A DNA stretch of 64,000 nt from an uncultured Clostridium sp. (lineage in GTDB: Bacteria > Bacillota > Clostridia > TANB77 > CAG-508), in assembly GCA_946487895.1 (NCBI GenBank), contig CAMLUO010000003.1, forward strand, positions 22,922-86,921, read 5' to 3'. The translations under genes were made by a program, and so were the position numbers. The notes under the pieces were generated by a model that ran no database searches, was not told where the DNA came from, and worked only from the letters and a program-made list of their open reading frames with translations. Of this stretch, positions 1-8,819 are shown piece by piece (the first letter of the stretch is position 1; the number at the start of each line of letters is the position of its first letter).

Positions 1-18
1 GAAGATGAGAAAGAATAG
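1..18 (+). CDS. 3' end of an upstream gene (partial)
   Basis: The first five codons read E-D-E-K-E followed by TAG. An acidic tail and a following hairpin terminator fit the C-terminal end of a gene lying outside the window. Nothing can be said about its product. The assignment rests only on the open frame and the terminator. Confidence 0.35.
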   Translation, partial: EDEKE

Positions 19-51
19 AATTTAAGTTTAATTAATTAATGTAGGGGCATA

Positions 52-89
52 CACAAATTAGTTATTTAATTTGTGGTGTCTCTTTTTTT
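52..89 (+). terminator. Rho-independent terminator
   Basis: A 9-bp stem (52-60 with 67-75) encloses a 6-nt loop and is followed by a T-run at about 83-89. It ends the upstream gene and insulates hicAB. Confidence 0.7.
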
Positions 90-119
90 GGCTTTAAATA
101 AATGAAATATAGAAAATAC

Positions 120-149
120 TTGACACGTACAAACAATACGTGTTATATT
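120..149 (+). promoter_or_regulatory. hicAB promoter with operator
   Basis: TTGACA at 120-125 and TATATT at 144-149 form a sigma-A-type promoter. Between them, at 123-143, is a perfect inverted repeat with 7-bp arms (ACACGTA and TACGTGT) and a 7-nt spacer, overlapping the -35 box. HicB-type antitoxins repress their own promoters, so this is the likely HicB operator (inference from position). Confidence 0.75.
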
Positions 150-171
150 ATAAGAAAGAAGGTAAATAATA

Positions 172-366
172 ATGAAAAGATATTCGCCGAAAAACATAAT
201 AAAAATCTTAGAAAAAGAAGGATGGATAGAAAAAAGAACAAGAGGCAGTCATCATATATTTACAAAAGAAGGAGAAAAAAATATAGTAGTGGTTTCAACA
301 AGTAAAAGGATAATTCCTGTTGGTACAGTTAAAAATATAGAGAAACAGGCTGGAATTAAATTTTAG
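172..366 (+). CDS. hicA: HicA family mRNA interferase toxin
   Basis: This 64-residue protein has the usual HicA length. It carries the double-stranded-RNA-binding-like HicA fold signature: an early Lys-Ile-Leu-Glu helix, then G-S-H-H around residues 25-28 that supplies the catalytic histidine, then a late P-x-G-T-x-x-x-I segment. HicA toxins cleave mRNA when not bound by HicB. It lies 14 bp upstream of the antitoxin gene and shares its autoregulated promoter. The assignment is by motif and pairing. Confidence 0.9.
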   Translation: MKRYSPKNIIKILEKEGWIEKRTRGSHHIFTKEGEKNIVVVSTSKRIIPVGTVKNIEKQAGIKF

Positions 367-380
367 GAGGATGATGTAAA

Positions 381-794
381 ATGAAAAAAAGAGAAAGTTA
401 TGAATTTGTAGCTATTTTTGATTATGAAAAGGATGGAATAAATATTAGATTTCCAGATTTAGAAGAAGCTATATCATGTGCAAGCAATACAAAAGAGGCT
501 TTAAAAAATGCAAAAGAGGTATTAGAATTAGTACTTTATAATAGAGAACAAGAAAATATAGAAATACCAGAAAGTACATCTTTGGAAAATATTAAATGTA
601 AAGAAAATGAAAAAACAGTAACAGTAAGTGTTTGGATGCCTTTAGTTAGAAATGAAATGGATGAGCAAGCAGTCAAAAAAACTTTAACAATTCCACATTG
701 GTTGAATCAATTAGCAGAAGCTCAAAACGTTAATTTTTCAAAAGTTTTGCAAGCAGCATTAAAAGATTATTTGAAAATAAAAAGAGTTTTATAA
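381..794 (+). CDS. hicB: HicB family antitoxin
   Basis: This 137-residue protein has an N-terminal HicB RNase-H-like fold (residues about 5-50, with the D-G-I-N-I-x-F-P-D-L pattern) and a C-terminal region (about 100-135) resembling a small DNA-binding domain. It should neutralise HicA and repress the hicAB promoter through the 123-143 inverted repeat. The order toxin then antitoxin is the usual one for this family. SD AGGAGG lies at 367-372. Confidence 0.9.
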   Translation: MKKRESYEFVAIFDYEKDGINIRFPDLEEAISCASNTKEALKNAKEVLELVLYNREQENIEIPESTSLENIKCKENEKTVTVSVWMPLVRNEMDEQAVKKTLTIPHWLNQLAEAQNVNFSKVLQAALKDYLKIKRVL

Positions 795-810
795 TATTGA
801 AATCCATATC

Positions 811-839
811 TTGATATTTAGTCTTGATTATAGTAAAAT
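811..839 (+). promoter_or_regulatory. Promoter for recX-scpA operon
   Basis: TTGATA (811-816), a 17-nt spacer and TAAAAT (834-839), 45 bp upstream of recX. Confidence 0.6.
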
Positions 840-883
840 AAGTCATAGAAAAATCAACATATAAACGTAGGAAAGGAATACTA

Positions 884-1330
884 ATGTATACAATCGAAGA
901 ATTTGATAAAGAAAAAACAAAAGTATTAAAATATATAATATACAAAAAAAGAAGTGAGCAAGAAATAAGAAACAAATTTGCTAAAACAATAGACGAAAAT
1001 ATGCTAGAAGATATTATTGAATATCTAAAAGAAGCAAATTATATAAATGATAAAGAATTTATAGAAAAAACAATAAATAATTTCAAAATACTAAAAAATC
1101 TATCTATAAAAGAAATGAAATATAAGCTAATGGCAAAAGGATTAAATAAAGACGATATAGAAGATTATTTCTATGAAAATAAAGAAGAATTAGAAGAATA
1201 TGAAATAAAATCAGCATCAAATATAATATATAAAAAATCAGATTCAATGGAGCAAGATGAAATAAAGCAATATTTATTAAAAAAGGGATATAAAAGGGAT
1301 AGTATAAATAGAGCTTTTGAAAAGGAGTAA
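884..1330 (+). CDS. recX: RecX-like regulatory protein
   Basis: This 148-residue, almost all-helical, Lys/Glu-rich protein has the RecX repeat pattern: S-E-x-E-I-R-x-K near residue 25, Y-I-N-D-K-E-F-I near 50-57, and L-M-A-K-G-L-N near 86-92. RecX proteins bind RecA filaments and modulate strand exchange. SD AGGAAAGGA precedes the ATG. It overlaps the translation signals of scpA, whose SD lies in the recX stop region, so the two are probably coupled. RecX is a divergent family, so confidence is good but not maximal. Confidence 0.8.
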   Translation: MYTIEEFDKEKTKVLKYIIYKKRSEQEIRNKFAKTIDENMLEDIIEYLKEANYINDKEFIEKTINNFKILKNLSIKEMKYKLMAKGLNKDDIEDYFYENKEELEEYEIKSASNIIYKKSDSMEQDEIKQYLLKKGYKRDSINRAFEKE

Positions 1331-1335
1331 TTAAA

Positions 1336-2088
1336 ATGTCACTATTAACATTAGAAACAAAAAAATACGCAATAAAAATAGATAACTTTGAAGGACCAAT
1401 AGATTTATTGTGTCACTTAATAGACAAAAACAAAATGGATATTTATGATATAAATTTAAGTGAAATAACAGACCAATACATAGAATATTTAAAAGAACAA
1501 GAAAGACTAAATTTAGAGATTGCTAGTGAGTTTTTAGTTATGGCATCTACTTTGCTATATTTAAAGTCTAAAAAACTTCTACCTAAACAAGAAGAAGAGA
1601 AAGAAGAATTAACAGAGGAAGAATTGATTAGACGTATTATAGAATATAAAAAGTTTAAAGAGATAAGCAAAGTTTTAAAAGAGAATTATAATAAATATTC
1701 TAATAGATACTATAAACAACAAGAAGAGATAGAATTGCCAAAACAAAAATTGGAAAAGAATTATGAAAATACTTTAATACCACAAATTTATGAAGATTTA
1801 GTTGAAAGAAACAAAGTTAAACTAAATCAAAATGCAAAAAATATTGAAAAGATAGCAATACAAGATAATTATACAGTAGCAAGCAAAGTAAAAGAAATGT
1901 TTAAAGTTTTAGTAAAGCAAAAGAAATTTATATTTAATAAGCTATTTTCTATTAAAACACATAATAAACAAGAAGTAGTAACAGCATTCTCAGGATTATT
2001 GGAATTATCAAGGAGAAGTAAAGTAGAAACAAAGCAAGAAGAATTGTTTGGAGATATAGAAGTAGAAAAATCTAAAAAAGTAGGATAA
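1336..2088 (+). CDS. scpA: Segregation and condensation protein A (kleisin)
   Basis: This 250-residue ScpA is the kleisin subunit linking the SMC-ScpB condensin complex in chromosome segregation. The N-terminus has the family hallmark F-E-G-P-I-D-L-L-x-H-L-I (residues about 18-29) and M-x-I-Y-D-I-N. The C-terminus carries the winged-helix SMC-binding segment (F-S-G-L-L-E-L-S-R-R). Length is typical. The next gene downstream is not scpB, so scpB must lie elsewhere. Confidence 0.95.
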   Translation: MSLLTLETKKYAIKIDNFEGPIDLLCHLIDKNKMDIYDINLSEITDQYIEYLKEQERLNLEIASEFLVMASTLLYLKSKKLLPKQEEEKEELTEEELIRRIIEYKKFKEISKVLKENYNKYSNRYYKQQEEIELPKQKLEKNYENTLIPQIYEDLVERNKVKLNQNAKNIEKIAIQDNYTVASKVKEMFKVLVKQKKFIFNKLFSIKTHNKQEVVTAFSGLLELSRRSKVETKQEELFGDIEVEKSKKVG

Positions 2089-2159
2089 AATTATAAAATA
2101 TTGTTTAATTTTCAAAAAAATGGAAAAACTAATTATAAACCTAAAAGAAGGTGATGTAA

Positions 2160-2786
2160 TTGGTTTTTCTTTTTGTTTTGCTAATATTGTGTATTTTGTT
2201 ATTAATAATAGTTTTTTCAAAAATAAGAATAGATGTAAAAAAATTTGAATATTGCTCAGCAAATAAGAAACATATTAATCCCAATTATTATTTACAATTA
2301 TCGTGGATTATATTAAATAAAATACCTATTATAAAAATCAAACTAAATAAACATACAGTTAAAAAACTAAAGTTAAAAGATAAATTTGTAGATATAGACG
2401 TAAAAATGTGGGAAGAACGAAAAAAAATAGATAGAGAAACTATTAGTATAATAAAAAAGATAGACTTTGCAATTAGAAAGCTAAAATTAAAAATTGACAT
2501 AGGAACAGAAAATTCAGCAATTACATCTCTTTTAATACCAATTGTTAGCACATTGATTTCATTTTTATTGAGAAATAAAATGAAAACGAAAGAGAAACAA
2601 ACATATATAGTTCAGCCGATTTATAAAGATCAAAATTATCTAAATATTACAATTTCAGGTATATTTGATATAAAAATGAACCATATTATAAATGTCATAT
2701 ATTTATTATCGAGAAAAAAGAAAAAAGGAGTGAAGAATTATGAGCGAACATCCAATAGAAGGTCTTATGACTACAGCTATGAATAG
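2160..2786 (+). CDS. DUF2953-like membrane-anchored protein
   Basis: This 208-residue protein begins with one strong hydrophobic segment (residues 1-20), followed by a basic soluble domain. A TTG start at 2160 is chosen because AAGAAGGTGA lies just upstream and no in-frame ATG fits. DUF2953 genes are commonly found next to the GerW/YtfJ sporulation gene, as here. The C-terminus overlaps the ytfJ start by 47 bp, implying coupled translation. The function is unknown. Confidence 0.7.
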   Translation: MVFLFVLLILCILLLIIVFSKIRIDVKKFEYCSANKKHINPNYYLQLSWIILNKIPIIKIKLNKHTVKKLKLKDKFVDIDVKMWEERKKIDRETISIIKKIDFAIRKLKLKIDIGTENSAITSLLIPIVSTLISFLLRNKMKTKEKQTYIVQPIYKDQNYLNITISGIFDIKMNHIINVIYLLSRKKKKGVKNYERTSNRRSYDYSYE

Positions 2787-3354
2787 TATCCAAGACATGA
2801 TTGATGTAAATACAATTATAGGAGAGCCAATTGAAACTTCAAATAATATTGTAATTATTCCAATATCAAAAGTTTCATTTGGTTTTGCAGCAGGAGGAAG
2901 TGAATTTAAAGGAGAAACAGTAGATGAATACACTAAAAAGGATAAGGAAGAAGCTATACAGTATAGACTTCCTTTTGGCGGAGGAAGCGGTGCAGGAGTA
3001 AGCATTAATCCAATTGCATTTTTAGTAATTCAATCTGATAGTGTTAAATTAATGCCAGTAAATCATTCTTCTTCAATTGATAAATTATTAGATTATATTC
3101 CAGATTTGATGGAAAAAGCTAATAACATGATGAATCGTTGTATGCAAAATCGAAATGAAGAAACACAAAAAATTCTTAAAGAAATGCAAAAAAAACATGA
3201 CAAGAACATGAAAAAACAACAAGATGATAAAAAAGAAATTGAAAATAAAATTGAAAAAGAGGTTGAAAAGGTAGAAAAAGTTAGAAGAGAAGCTAAACCT
3301 CATGAAGATATTGACTATGAATTTGAATATGATGAAACTATTGAGGATGAATAG
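2740..3354 (+). CDS. ytfJ: GerW/YtfJ family sporulation protein
   Basis: This 204-residue protein has the YtfJ/GerW core: N-terminal H-P-I-E-x-L-M-x-T-x-M-x-S-I, then V-I-G-E-P-I-E-like and G-F-x-x-G-G-S-E-F segments, and a glycine-rich F-G-G-G-S-G-A-G-V turn near residue 80. In Bacillus GerW is a forespore protein needed for dipicolinic-acid germination. An unusual highly charged coiled-coil tail (about residues 135-204, ending acidic) extends past the normal domain. Confidence 0.88.
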   Translation: MSEHPIEGLMTTAMNSIQDMIDVNTIIGEPIETSNNIVIIPISKVSFGFAAGGSEFKGETVDEYTKKDKEEAIQYRLPFGGGSGAGVSINPIAFLVIQSDSVKLMPVNHSSSIDKLLDYIPDLMEKANNMMNRCMQNRNEETQKILKEMQKKHDKNMKKQQDDKKEIENKIEKEVEKVEKVRREAKPHEDIDYEFEYDETIEDE

Positions 3355-3370
3355 AAAAATTATAACAAAA

Positions 3371-3405
3371 AAGTCTAGCTATAATTATAAATAGCTGGAC
3401 TTTCG
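3371..3405. terminator. Hairpin terminator between convergent genes
   Basis: The arms AGTCTAGCTA and TAGCTGGACT flank a short AT loop, with A/T runs on both sides. It probably ends ytfJ on the plus strand and the dacF-like gene on the minus strand. Confidence 0.6.
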
Positions 3406-3410
3406 AATTT

Positions 3411-3447
3411 ACTGATGATGATTTGGGGACGGAGAAAAAATCATCTT
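3411..3447. repeat. GGGGACGG-containing foldback repeat
   Basis: Arms GATGATTT and AAATCATC enclose GGGGACGGAG. The core GGGGACG is shared with the other intergenic repeats of this window. It overlaps the stop codon region of the dacF-like gene. Confidence 0.5.
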
Positions 3448-4695
3448 AATAAGTCAATCCATTTATAAATAACTGACCTAGTCATAGTAAACAAATTAAT
3501 TTTATCAACAGAGTTACTTGCGACTAAATCAACTGTGGATAATACCGTACCATTCATAGAATATGTGGCAGTACCCAGTTTTTGACCCTTTTCAATAGGA
3601 GTAGAGATATTTTCATCGATGGAGATACTTTGTTCTATATTTTTATCTTCACCTTTTTTAATTAAGATTCCTGCATTATCACTAAATACAATATCAACAG
3701 TAGAATCTACACCTTTGTTTACAATTGCAGTATTTGCAATATCATCTTTTTTAGCAAATTCTTTGTATATAAAACTATTAAATCCATAATCCAATAATTT
3801 CTCTGCTTCTGCAAAACGAACTTTGGTAGAAGGAGCTTTCATAATAACAGCGATTAAAGATAGGTCATCACGAGTAGCACTGGCTGATAAATTATATAAG
3901 GCCAAACCAGTAGAACCAGTTTTTAAACCAGTTGCTCCTTTATATGTTCGAATTAATTTATTAGTATTAGTTAATTGAGATTTTCCATCCCTTAAAGAAT
4001 CCATCCAAATAGTAGTATAGTTAGTAATTTGAGGATGATTATTTAGCAATTCTTTTGACATTAAGGAAATATCATAGCTGGAAGTAACATGACCATCTTC
4101 ATCTAAGCCGTGACAATTTTTGAAAGTGGTGTCATTCATACCTAATTCTTTGGCTTTGTCATTCATCATTTGAACAAAAGCATCTTCAGAACCCGCAATA
4201 AACTCGCTCATAGCTACAACACAATCATTAGCTGAGCCGCACACAAATAGCTTTTAGCATTTCATCAACTGTTAATGTTTCTCTAGGGTCTAACCATATT
4301 TGTGAACCACCCATAGATGCAGCATTTTCACTGCATGGAACAGAATCTGTTAAAGATATTTGACCACTATCAAGAGCTTCCATAATTAACAAGATACTCA
4401 TTACTTTTGTAACAGAAGCAGGACGCAGTTGTTCATGTTCATTGTGTGCATAAAGAATTTTTCCTGTTGTTTGTTCAATTAGAATTGCAGATTGAGATTC
4501 TAAATTTAATGAATTTGCATTTTCAGAAGTGTTGGTATCAGTATTTTGGACAGCAGTTGCAGAAACTTCCGAAGTATCAGTATCAAATGAGTCTGACCAA
4601 ATGTATGTTGATTCACTTGCAAGACAACTTGAAAAGGTAAAGAATATTAAAGAAAATATTAATAATAAACAAATAAAAAATTTAAAACTTCGCAT
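3441..4695 (-). CDS. D-alanyl-D-alanine carboxypeptidase (DacF-like), needs +1 frameshift at CGG
   Basis: This is a serine-type penicillin-binding protein that trims peptidoglycan pentapeptides. It has an N-terminal signal peptide, S-V-T-K (catalytic Ser-Lys), S-A-N and K-T-G motifs and the usual C-terminal beta domain, giving about 417 residues if read through. The ATG at 4695 has SD GGAGGTC; the longer frame start is less likely. The frame breaks at in-frame CGG (4237-4239, minus). Zero frame ends three codons later (R-L-S-stop). Dropping the C gives C-V-G-S-A-N-D-C, which restores the S-A-N motif. Either a pseudogene, a sequence error, or programmed +1 frameshifting; four other genes here show the same CGG pattern. 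Confidence 0.85.
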
Positions 4696-4799
4696 AAAGA
4701 CCTCCACCTGAGTGATATACTCGAATATGTGATAGTACAATATATGAAAGTTTTAAATTTTTATTCATGTATAGCGGTTTTATTTTACATTTATAAAAT

Positions 4800-5540
4800 T
4801 TAGGTTTGTAATTCAACCAAAGAAGTATAAACATAGTTACCATCTGTGCTAGCTAAAATTTTAACACTATTACTTAAATCATTTCTAAATTTAAAATCAT
4901 AACTACCATAAGCAACAGCAGCGTCTTTACCTTTTGCAACATAAGGCACGTTATTACTATGTTCATGTCTTTCAGTAACTACGAGGCTTGGAATAGCAAG
5001 GACTGCATTATATAAAGTACTACTAACTTGGCAGTTTCCTCCACCTAAACCTTCTTTTTTCTTACCATTATGGTCATAAATATCAGCTTTTTCATAACCT
5101 TTACTTGTTGTTGCTTTACCTACTGTTTGACAAAAAGAAAATGTTTCACTTGCATTTATAATTGTACCGTTTAAAGTATTACAAGTAATTTGAATATTAT
5201 TTTGTCGTGAAGAATCTTTTGTATATATTTTAGTCGAAAAAGAACTGATTGTTTGTTCAGTTGTAATACCTTTTTTTATTTCAGTAGTATTATTTGTAGT
5301 GTTATTTTCTTGCGTTGTATTTTGGTCAGGTGTATTTTCTGAATTACTATTATCAGTATTATTTTCATCACTAGAATTATTGTTGTTTTCATTGTTAGAA
5401 TTATCATCATTTGTTGCAGTTCTTTGAGCATCATAATTATTTGAATTAGTGTTGTTTGAGTTGTAATAAAAATAAATACCAGCTCCAATTAGAGCTAAAA
5501 CAATTAAAATGCATAGAATAATCAATTTTTTATTTTTCAT
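4800..5540 (-). CDS. VanW family protein, membrane-anchored
   Basis: An N-terminal transmembrane helix is followed by a long Asn/Thr/Ser-rich linker (about residues 30-85) and a VanW domain. The domain has the diagnostic G-G-G-N-C-Q-V-S-S-T-L-Y-N-A, R-H-E-H-S and V-A-Y-G-S-Y-D-F-K-F. VanW-type domains occur in surface proteins of clostridia and as accessory genes in vancomycin clusters; their biochemical role is not settled. ATG at 5540 is chosen over TTG at 5555 because GGTGAT is correctly spaced. It is upstream of the dacF-like gene on the same strand, about 100 bp apart. Confidence 0.85.
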   Translation of the reverse strand: MKNKKLIILCILIVLALIGAGIYFYYNSNNTNSNNYDAQRTATNDDNSNNENNNNSSDENNTDNSNSENTPDQNTTQENNTTNNTTEIKKGITTEQTISSFSTKIYTKDSSRQNNIQITCNTLNGTIINASETFSFCQTVGKATTSKGYEKADIYDHNGKKKEGLGGGNCQVSSTLYNAVLAIPSLVVTERHEHSNNVPYVAKGKDAAVAYGSYDFKFRNDLSNSVKILASTDGNYVYTSLVELQT

Positions 5541-5639
5541 ATCATTAATCACCAAAGTTAGTATAACCAGATGATAGTAAAATATTTAAAAATAATAAAT
5601 AAAATTATATATTGATTTTATGATACAGTAGAAAATTTA

Positions 5640-5668
5640 TTGCTTGGAGTAATTAAATATAGTATAAT
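5640..5668 (+). promoter_or_regulatory. Promoter for rdgB-like gene
   Basis: TTGCTT (5640-5645), 17-nt spacer, TATAAT (5663-5668). A leader of about 130 nt follows before the start codon. I see no recognisable riboswitch in it. Confidence 0.5.
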
Positions 5669-5801
5669 ATCTGTAATTTAAGGGAGAAAAGTTAAAGATA
5701 TTTTTAAAACGATAAAAGTTACAGTTCAAGAGATAGAAGATTATATTTTAAAAGAGATACAAACATTATTGTATATAGATATTAATAGGAGGTAATTAAT
5801 T

Positions 5802-6392
5802 ATGAAAAAGTTATTATATGCAACAGGAAATAAATATAAAATTGAATCTATGAGAGCAAGAGTTAAAGGAATGGATATTGAAATAATTTCACCTAATGAT
5901 TTAGGCATTAAAGTTAATGTTGTGGAAGATGGTAAAACAGTAGTAGAAAATGCTATAAAAAAGGCAAAAGCATATTATGGCGCTACAAAAATACCGACAA
6001 TTGCAGGGGATACAGCATTGTATATTAAGGAATTTGAAAAACAACCTGGGTTATATGTCCATAGAATTAATGGTAAAGAATTAACAATGGAAGAAACATT
6101 AGAATATTACGTACAATCCTTAGAGAAGGTTGGTGGAACAAGTGAGGCATATTATTATACAGGACTTGTAATTATAAAAGATGGTAAAGAATACAGCAAA
6201 GAAATAAAAGAAGATAAATTTATATTTACATCAAAAATGAGTGATAAGCCTTCTAAATATGATGGATTATCAAGAATTCAAATTGATCCAAAATTAAATA
6301 AATATATATGCGAATTAACAGAAGAAGATATAAAAAGAAGAAATAATACTTTTGACGTAGAATGTGTTAATTTTATAAAATCAATAATGTAA
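5802..6392 (+). CDS. Non-canonical purine NTP pyrophosphatase (RdgB/HAM1-like)
   Basis: This 196-residue protein begins L-L-Y-A-T-G-N-K-Y-K, the substrate-binding signature of Ham1/RdgB. It also has A-G-D-T-A-L-Y, replacing the usual D-D-S-G-L, and a C-terminal N-N-T-F-D segment. The family hydrolyses XTP/dITP to monophosphates to sanitise nucleotide pools. The catalytic loop differs from canonical RdgB, so this is a divergent member. SD AGGAGG at 5788-5793. Confidence 0.8.
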   Translation: MKKLLYATGNKYKIESMRARVKGMDIEIISPNDLGIKVNVVEDGKTVVENAIKKAKAYYGATKIPTIAGDTALYIKEFEKQPGLYVHRINGKELTMEETLEYYVQSLEKVGGTSEAYYYTGLVIIKDGKEYSKEIKEDKFIFTSKMSDKPSKYDGLSRIQIDPKLNKYICELTEEDIKRRNNTFDVECVNFIKSIM

Positions 6393-6486
6393 AAAGTTAT
6401 ATGAAAAAATAGTAAACATAAATTGGATAGAAGTAACTTTTAAATTATTTGTATTAAAAACACAGATTTCTAATTAGATATCTGAA

Positions 6487-6524
6487 AATATGTAGGAGGT
6501 AAAAATCTCCTACATATTTTTTAA
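6487..6524 (+). terminator. Rho-independent terminator
   Basis: An 11-bp stem (TATGTAGGAG with CTCCTACATA) and short loop are followed by a T-rich run. It ends the rdgB-like gene. Confidence 0.75.
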
Positions 6525-6589
6525 AATTCAAAGGTAAAACACGGGCTATGCCAAATGTCAACAAGTTAAGGAAAAAGAACAAACAATAA

Positions 6590-8095
6590 TTAAAATCTAT
6601 CCTTCAAATTATTCAAAAACCTTATTTTCAATTGAATAATAACAACATAAACTAAAACAAAAATACCAATTTTGCAAACAGTTTCAATTAAAACAGAAGA
6701 AAAAGCAAAAGGTATATTACATGTAATAAAATATGCAAAAATACAAGCAATAATAGGAAAAATGATAAACTTAAAAGGATTAATATAGTATTTTATCTTA
6801 GATTTCAATTGCAAAATACTAACAGTAAAATTCAGAAGCTCACTAACAAAAATACTTAAAATATATCCAGTAATTCCTAGATGTGGAACTACAAAATATA
6901 TAATAGCAATTGTAATTGCTAGGTCTAAAATATTGCAAAACATTACACTGGTTTGTTCATTTATACCTTTCAAAATATTATCAATAATATTATCAACATA
7001 CATAAAAAACACTAAAGGGGCAAGTAACTTAATCATAGGTGCTGCCTCTAAATTTTGATATATAGCAAGACTTAATTCATTAGAAAAAAAGAAAAAAACT
7101 CCAGTTACACATATACAAAATAAAGAAGCAGCTTTAAAAATTTTATTACATACATCTCTCATTCTTTTATAATATTTACTTGCAAGTAACCTTGAAAATT
7201 CAGGAACAAGTAAACTACTAAAAGACGCAAAAAATACATTTGCATACAACAAAACAGGTAATACCATTCCATTAATTAAACCATATTGAGAAACAGCCAT
7301 AGAATATGTAAGTCCAGACATTTCTAGTCTAATCGGAATTAAAAATTGTTTTAAGGAAGAAAGACCTGAACGTATATATGATGTTATTGCAATAGGAAAA
7401 GATATTGAAAATATTTGCTTTTTCATTTGAAGAGAAGTAGACCTTTTATTTAGATATTTTCTTATATCAACTAAATAGAAAACCATATTTAATGAAAAAG
7501 AGAAGAATTCTGAAATTACATCTCCTAAAATTAATGAAATACAAATATATTCAATTCCTTTAGAAATGTTAAAATGCAATAAAATTAATGTTGCAACTAT
7601 TTTCATAGTCATTTCTACTGTTTGTGATATTGCACCTTTATATGATTTGCCAACAGAAGAAAAATATCCATTTATAACAGAAGAAACAGCAATAAAAGGA
7701 AGTCCAAGAGCAATTACATAAATTGGGACACTTGAAACAGTTGCTTTTAACCAAGACGCTGAAACCATTGGTGCAGCAAGAAAAATTATCAATCCAGAAA
7801 TTAGACTTAATATTACAGAAAACCATATACATGTTTTTGTTGCCTTTATACCTGTTATATAGTCTCTTTTTGCAAATCTTTCTGAAACTATATATGTACA
7901 GGCAATTCCAATTCCAGAAGTAGCGATTGTAATTGCAAAATTGTATACAGACATAATTAGGCTAAAAGTTCCGATTGCTTCTGTTCCTACTTTATTAGAT
8001 ATGTATATATTAAAAACTAAACCAATTCCACGCATAAATAATGTTGTGAGTGTTAAAATGAAACCATTTATTAAAAATATTTTTGCTTTTCTCAA
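6590..8095 (-). CDS. SpoVB-like polysaccharide/lipid flippase (MOP superfamily)
   Basis: This 501-residue polytopic membrane protein has about 14 hydrophobic segments and starts R-K-A-K-x-F-L-x-N-G-x-x-L-T, as in the SpoVB/MurJ-like branch of the MOP flippases. It probably flips lipid-linked cell-wall precursors, either in spore cortex formation or generally. A TTG start at 8095 is chosen because GGTGAT sits 7 nt upstream and no ATG is available. It could equally be a general wall flippase. Confidence 0.85.
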   Translation of the reverse strand: MRKAKIFLINGFILTLTTLFMRGIGLVFNIYISNKVGTEAIGTFSLIMSVYNFAITIATSGIGIACTYIVSERFAKRDYITGIKATKTCIWFSVILSLISGLIIFLAAPMVSASWLKATVSSVPIYVIALGLPFIAVSSVINGYFSSVGKSYKGAISQTVEMTMKIVATLILLHFNISKGIEYICISLILGDVISEFFSFSLNMVFYLVDIRKYLNKRSTSLQMKKQIFSISFPIAITSYIRSGLSSLKQFLIPIRLEMSGLTYSMAVSQYGLINGMVLPVLLYANVFFASFSSLLVPEFSRLLASKYYKRMRDVCNKIFKAASLFCICVTGVFFFFSNELSLAIYQNLEAAPMIKLLAPLVFFMYVDNIIDNILKGINEQTSVMFCNILDLAITIAIIYFVVPHLGITGYILSIFVSELLNFTVSILQLKSKIKYYINPFKFIIFPIIACIFAYFITCNIPFAFSSVLIETVCKIGIFVLVYVVIIQLKIRFLNNLKDRF

Positions 8096-8174
8096 AATTT
8101 TATCACCAAACTTTTAAAAAAATATTAAAATTCATAATTTGTCATTTAAGTTTATGAAGAAAGTCCAAAAAATA

Positions 8175-8203
8175 TTGACATTTTAACTAAATAAAAGTAT
8201 AAT
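8175..8203 (+). promoter_or_regulatory. Consensus promoter for a small membrane protein
   Basis: TTGACA (8175-8180), 17-nt spacer, TATAAT (8198-8203): a perfect sigma-A consensus, 33 bp upstream of the small gene at 8237. Confidence 0.8.
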
Positions 8204-8236
8204 TAATATGTACTATATAAAGAGAGGAAGAGAATT

Positions 8237-8401
8237 ATGCTTGCAAAATATTGGAAAAAAATCGGAATGTTAATTTTAATAATTGCTTGTGTATTTAATA
8301 TTATGAATAAATTAGTACATAAATTATCACTAAACAAAGAAATGATTTATTCTGCAACATATATGCAGGAAGTTCAAGAAGAACAATCATCACAAGAATA
8401 G
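8237..8401 (+). CDS. Small single-pass membrane protein (54 aa)
   Basis: ATG at 8237 has SD AGAGGAAGAG and a consensus promoter just upstream. The 54 residues comprise a basic N-terminus (K-Y-W-K-K), one hydrophobic helix (about residues 10-27) and a Gln/Glu-rich tail. I recognise no family. The strength of the promoter argues that it is a real, well-transcribed gene. Confidence 0.7.
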   Translation: MLAKYWKKIGMLILIIACVFNIMNKLVHKLSLNKEMIYSATYMQEVQEEQSSQE

Positions 8402-8495
8402 TTTAAAATTGATATAAAAATATAGATAATACAGATATAATATATAAAATGAAAAATAAAAATTTTGCAAAATGAAAAATATCTTAAAATAATAC

Positions 8496-8524
8496 TTGAA
8501 AAAATAGATAAAATATGTTATTAT
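8496..8524 (+). promoter_or_regulatory. rpmE promoter
   Basis: TTGAAA (8496-8501), 17-nt spacer, TATTAT (8519-8524), 44 bp upstream of rpmE. Confidence 0.6.
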
Positions 8525-8568
8525 AAAAAGCAGTCATGTTATTAAATACGAGAAAGAGGTGAACTAGA

Positions 8569-8769
8569 ATGAAAGAAGGAATACATCCAAATTATAACCA
8601 AACAACAATCACATGTGCATGTGGTAATGTTTTAGAAGTTGGTTCAACAAAGAAAGATTTAAAAGTAGACGTATGTTCTAAATGCCATCCATTCTGGACA
8701 GGAAACTTAAGACAAGAAACAGTTGGTGGTAGAGCAGATAAATTCAAGAAAAAATATGGTTTAGCATAA
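8569..8769 (+). CDS. rpmE: 50S ribosomal protein L31 (zinc-type)
   Basis: This 66-residue L31 begins M-K-E-G-I-H-P-N-Y and carries the four zinc-binding cysteines of the C-plus form (C-A-C near residues 16-18 and C-S-K-C near 36-39). It is a component of the large ribosomal subunit bridging to the small subunit. It is monocistronic, with its own promoter and a terminator-like repeat downstream. Confidence 0.97.
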   Translation: MKEGIHPNYNQTTITCACGNVLEVGSTKKDLKVDVCSKCHPFWTGNLRQETVGGRADKFKKKYGLA

Positions 8770-8772
8770 TAA

Positions 8773-8806
8773 AATGTCGTATTGGGGACGTTTCTCATAC
8801 GACATT
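8773..8806 (+). repeat. GGGGACG foldback repeat acting as rpmE terminator
   Basis: 10-bp perfect arms (8773-8782 and 8797-8806) enclose a 14-nt loop TGGGGACGTTTCTC, followed by a T-rich run. The same loop occurs in the pair at 17891-17994, so this is a dispersed element doubling as a terminator. Confidence 0.8.
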
Positions 8807-8819
8807 TTTATTTTAATAT

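Noticed and set aside
4237-4239. Plain homopolymer sequencing error as cause of the frame breaks
   Set aside because: None of the five sites lies in a homopolymer and all add a C exactly before a GGN codon. A motif-specific error cannot be excluded without reads, so the finding is stated with that caveat.
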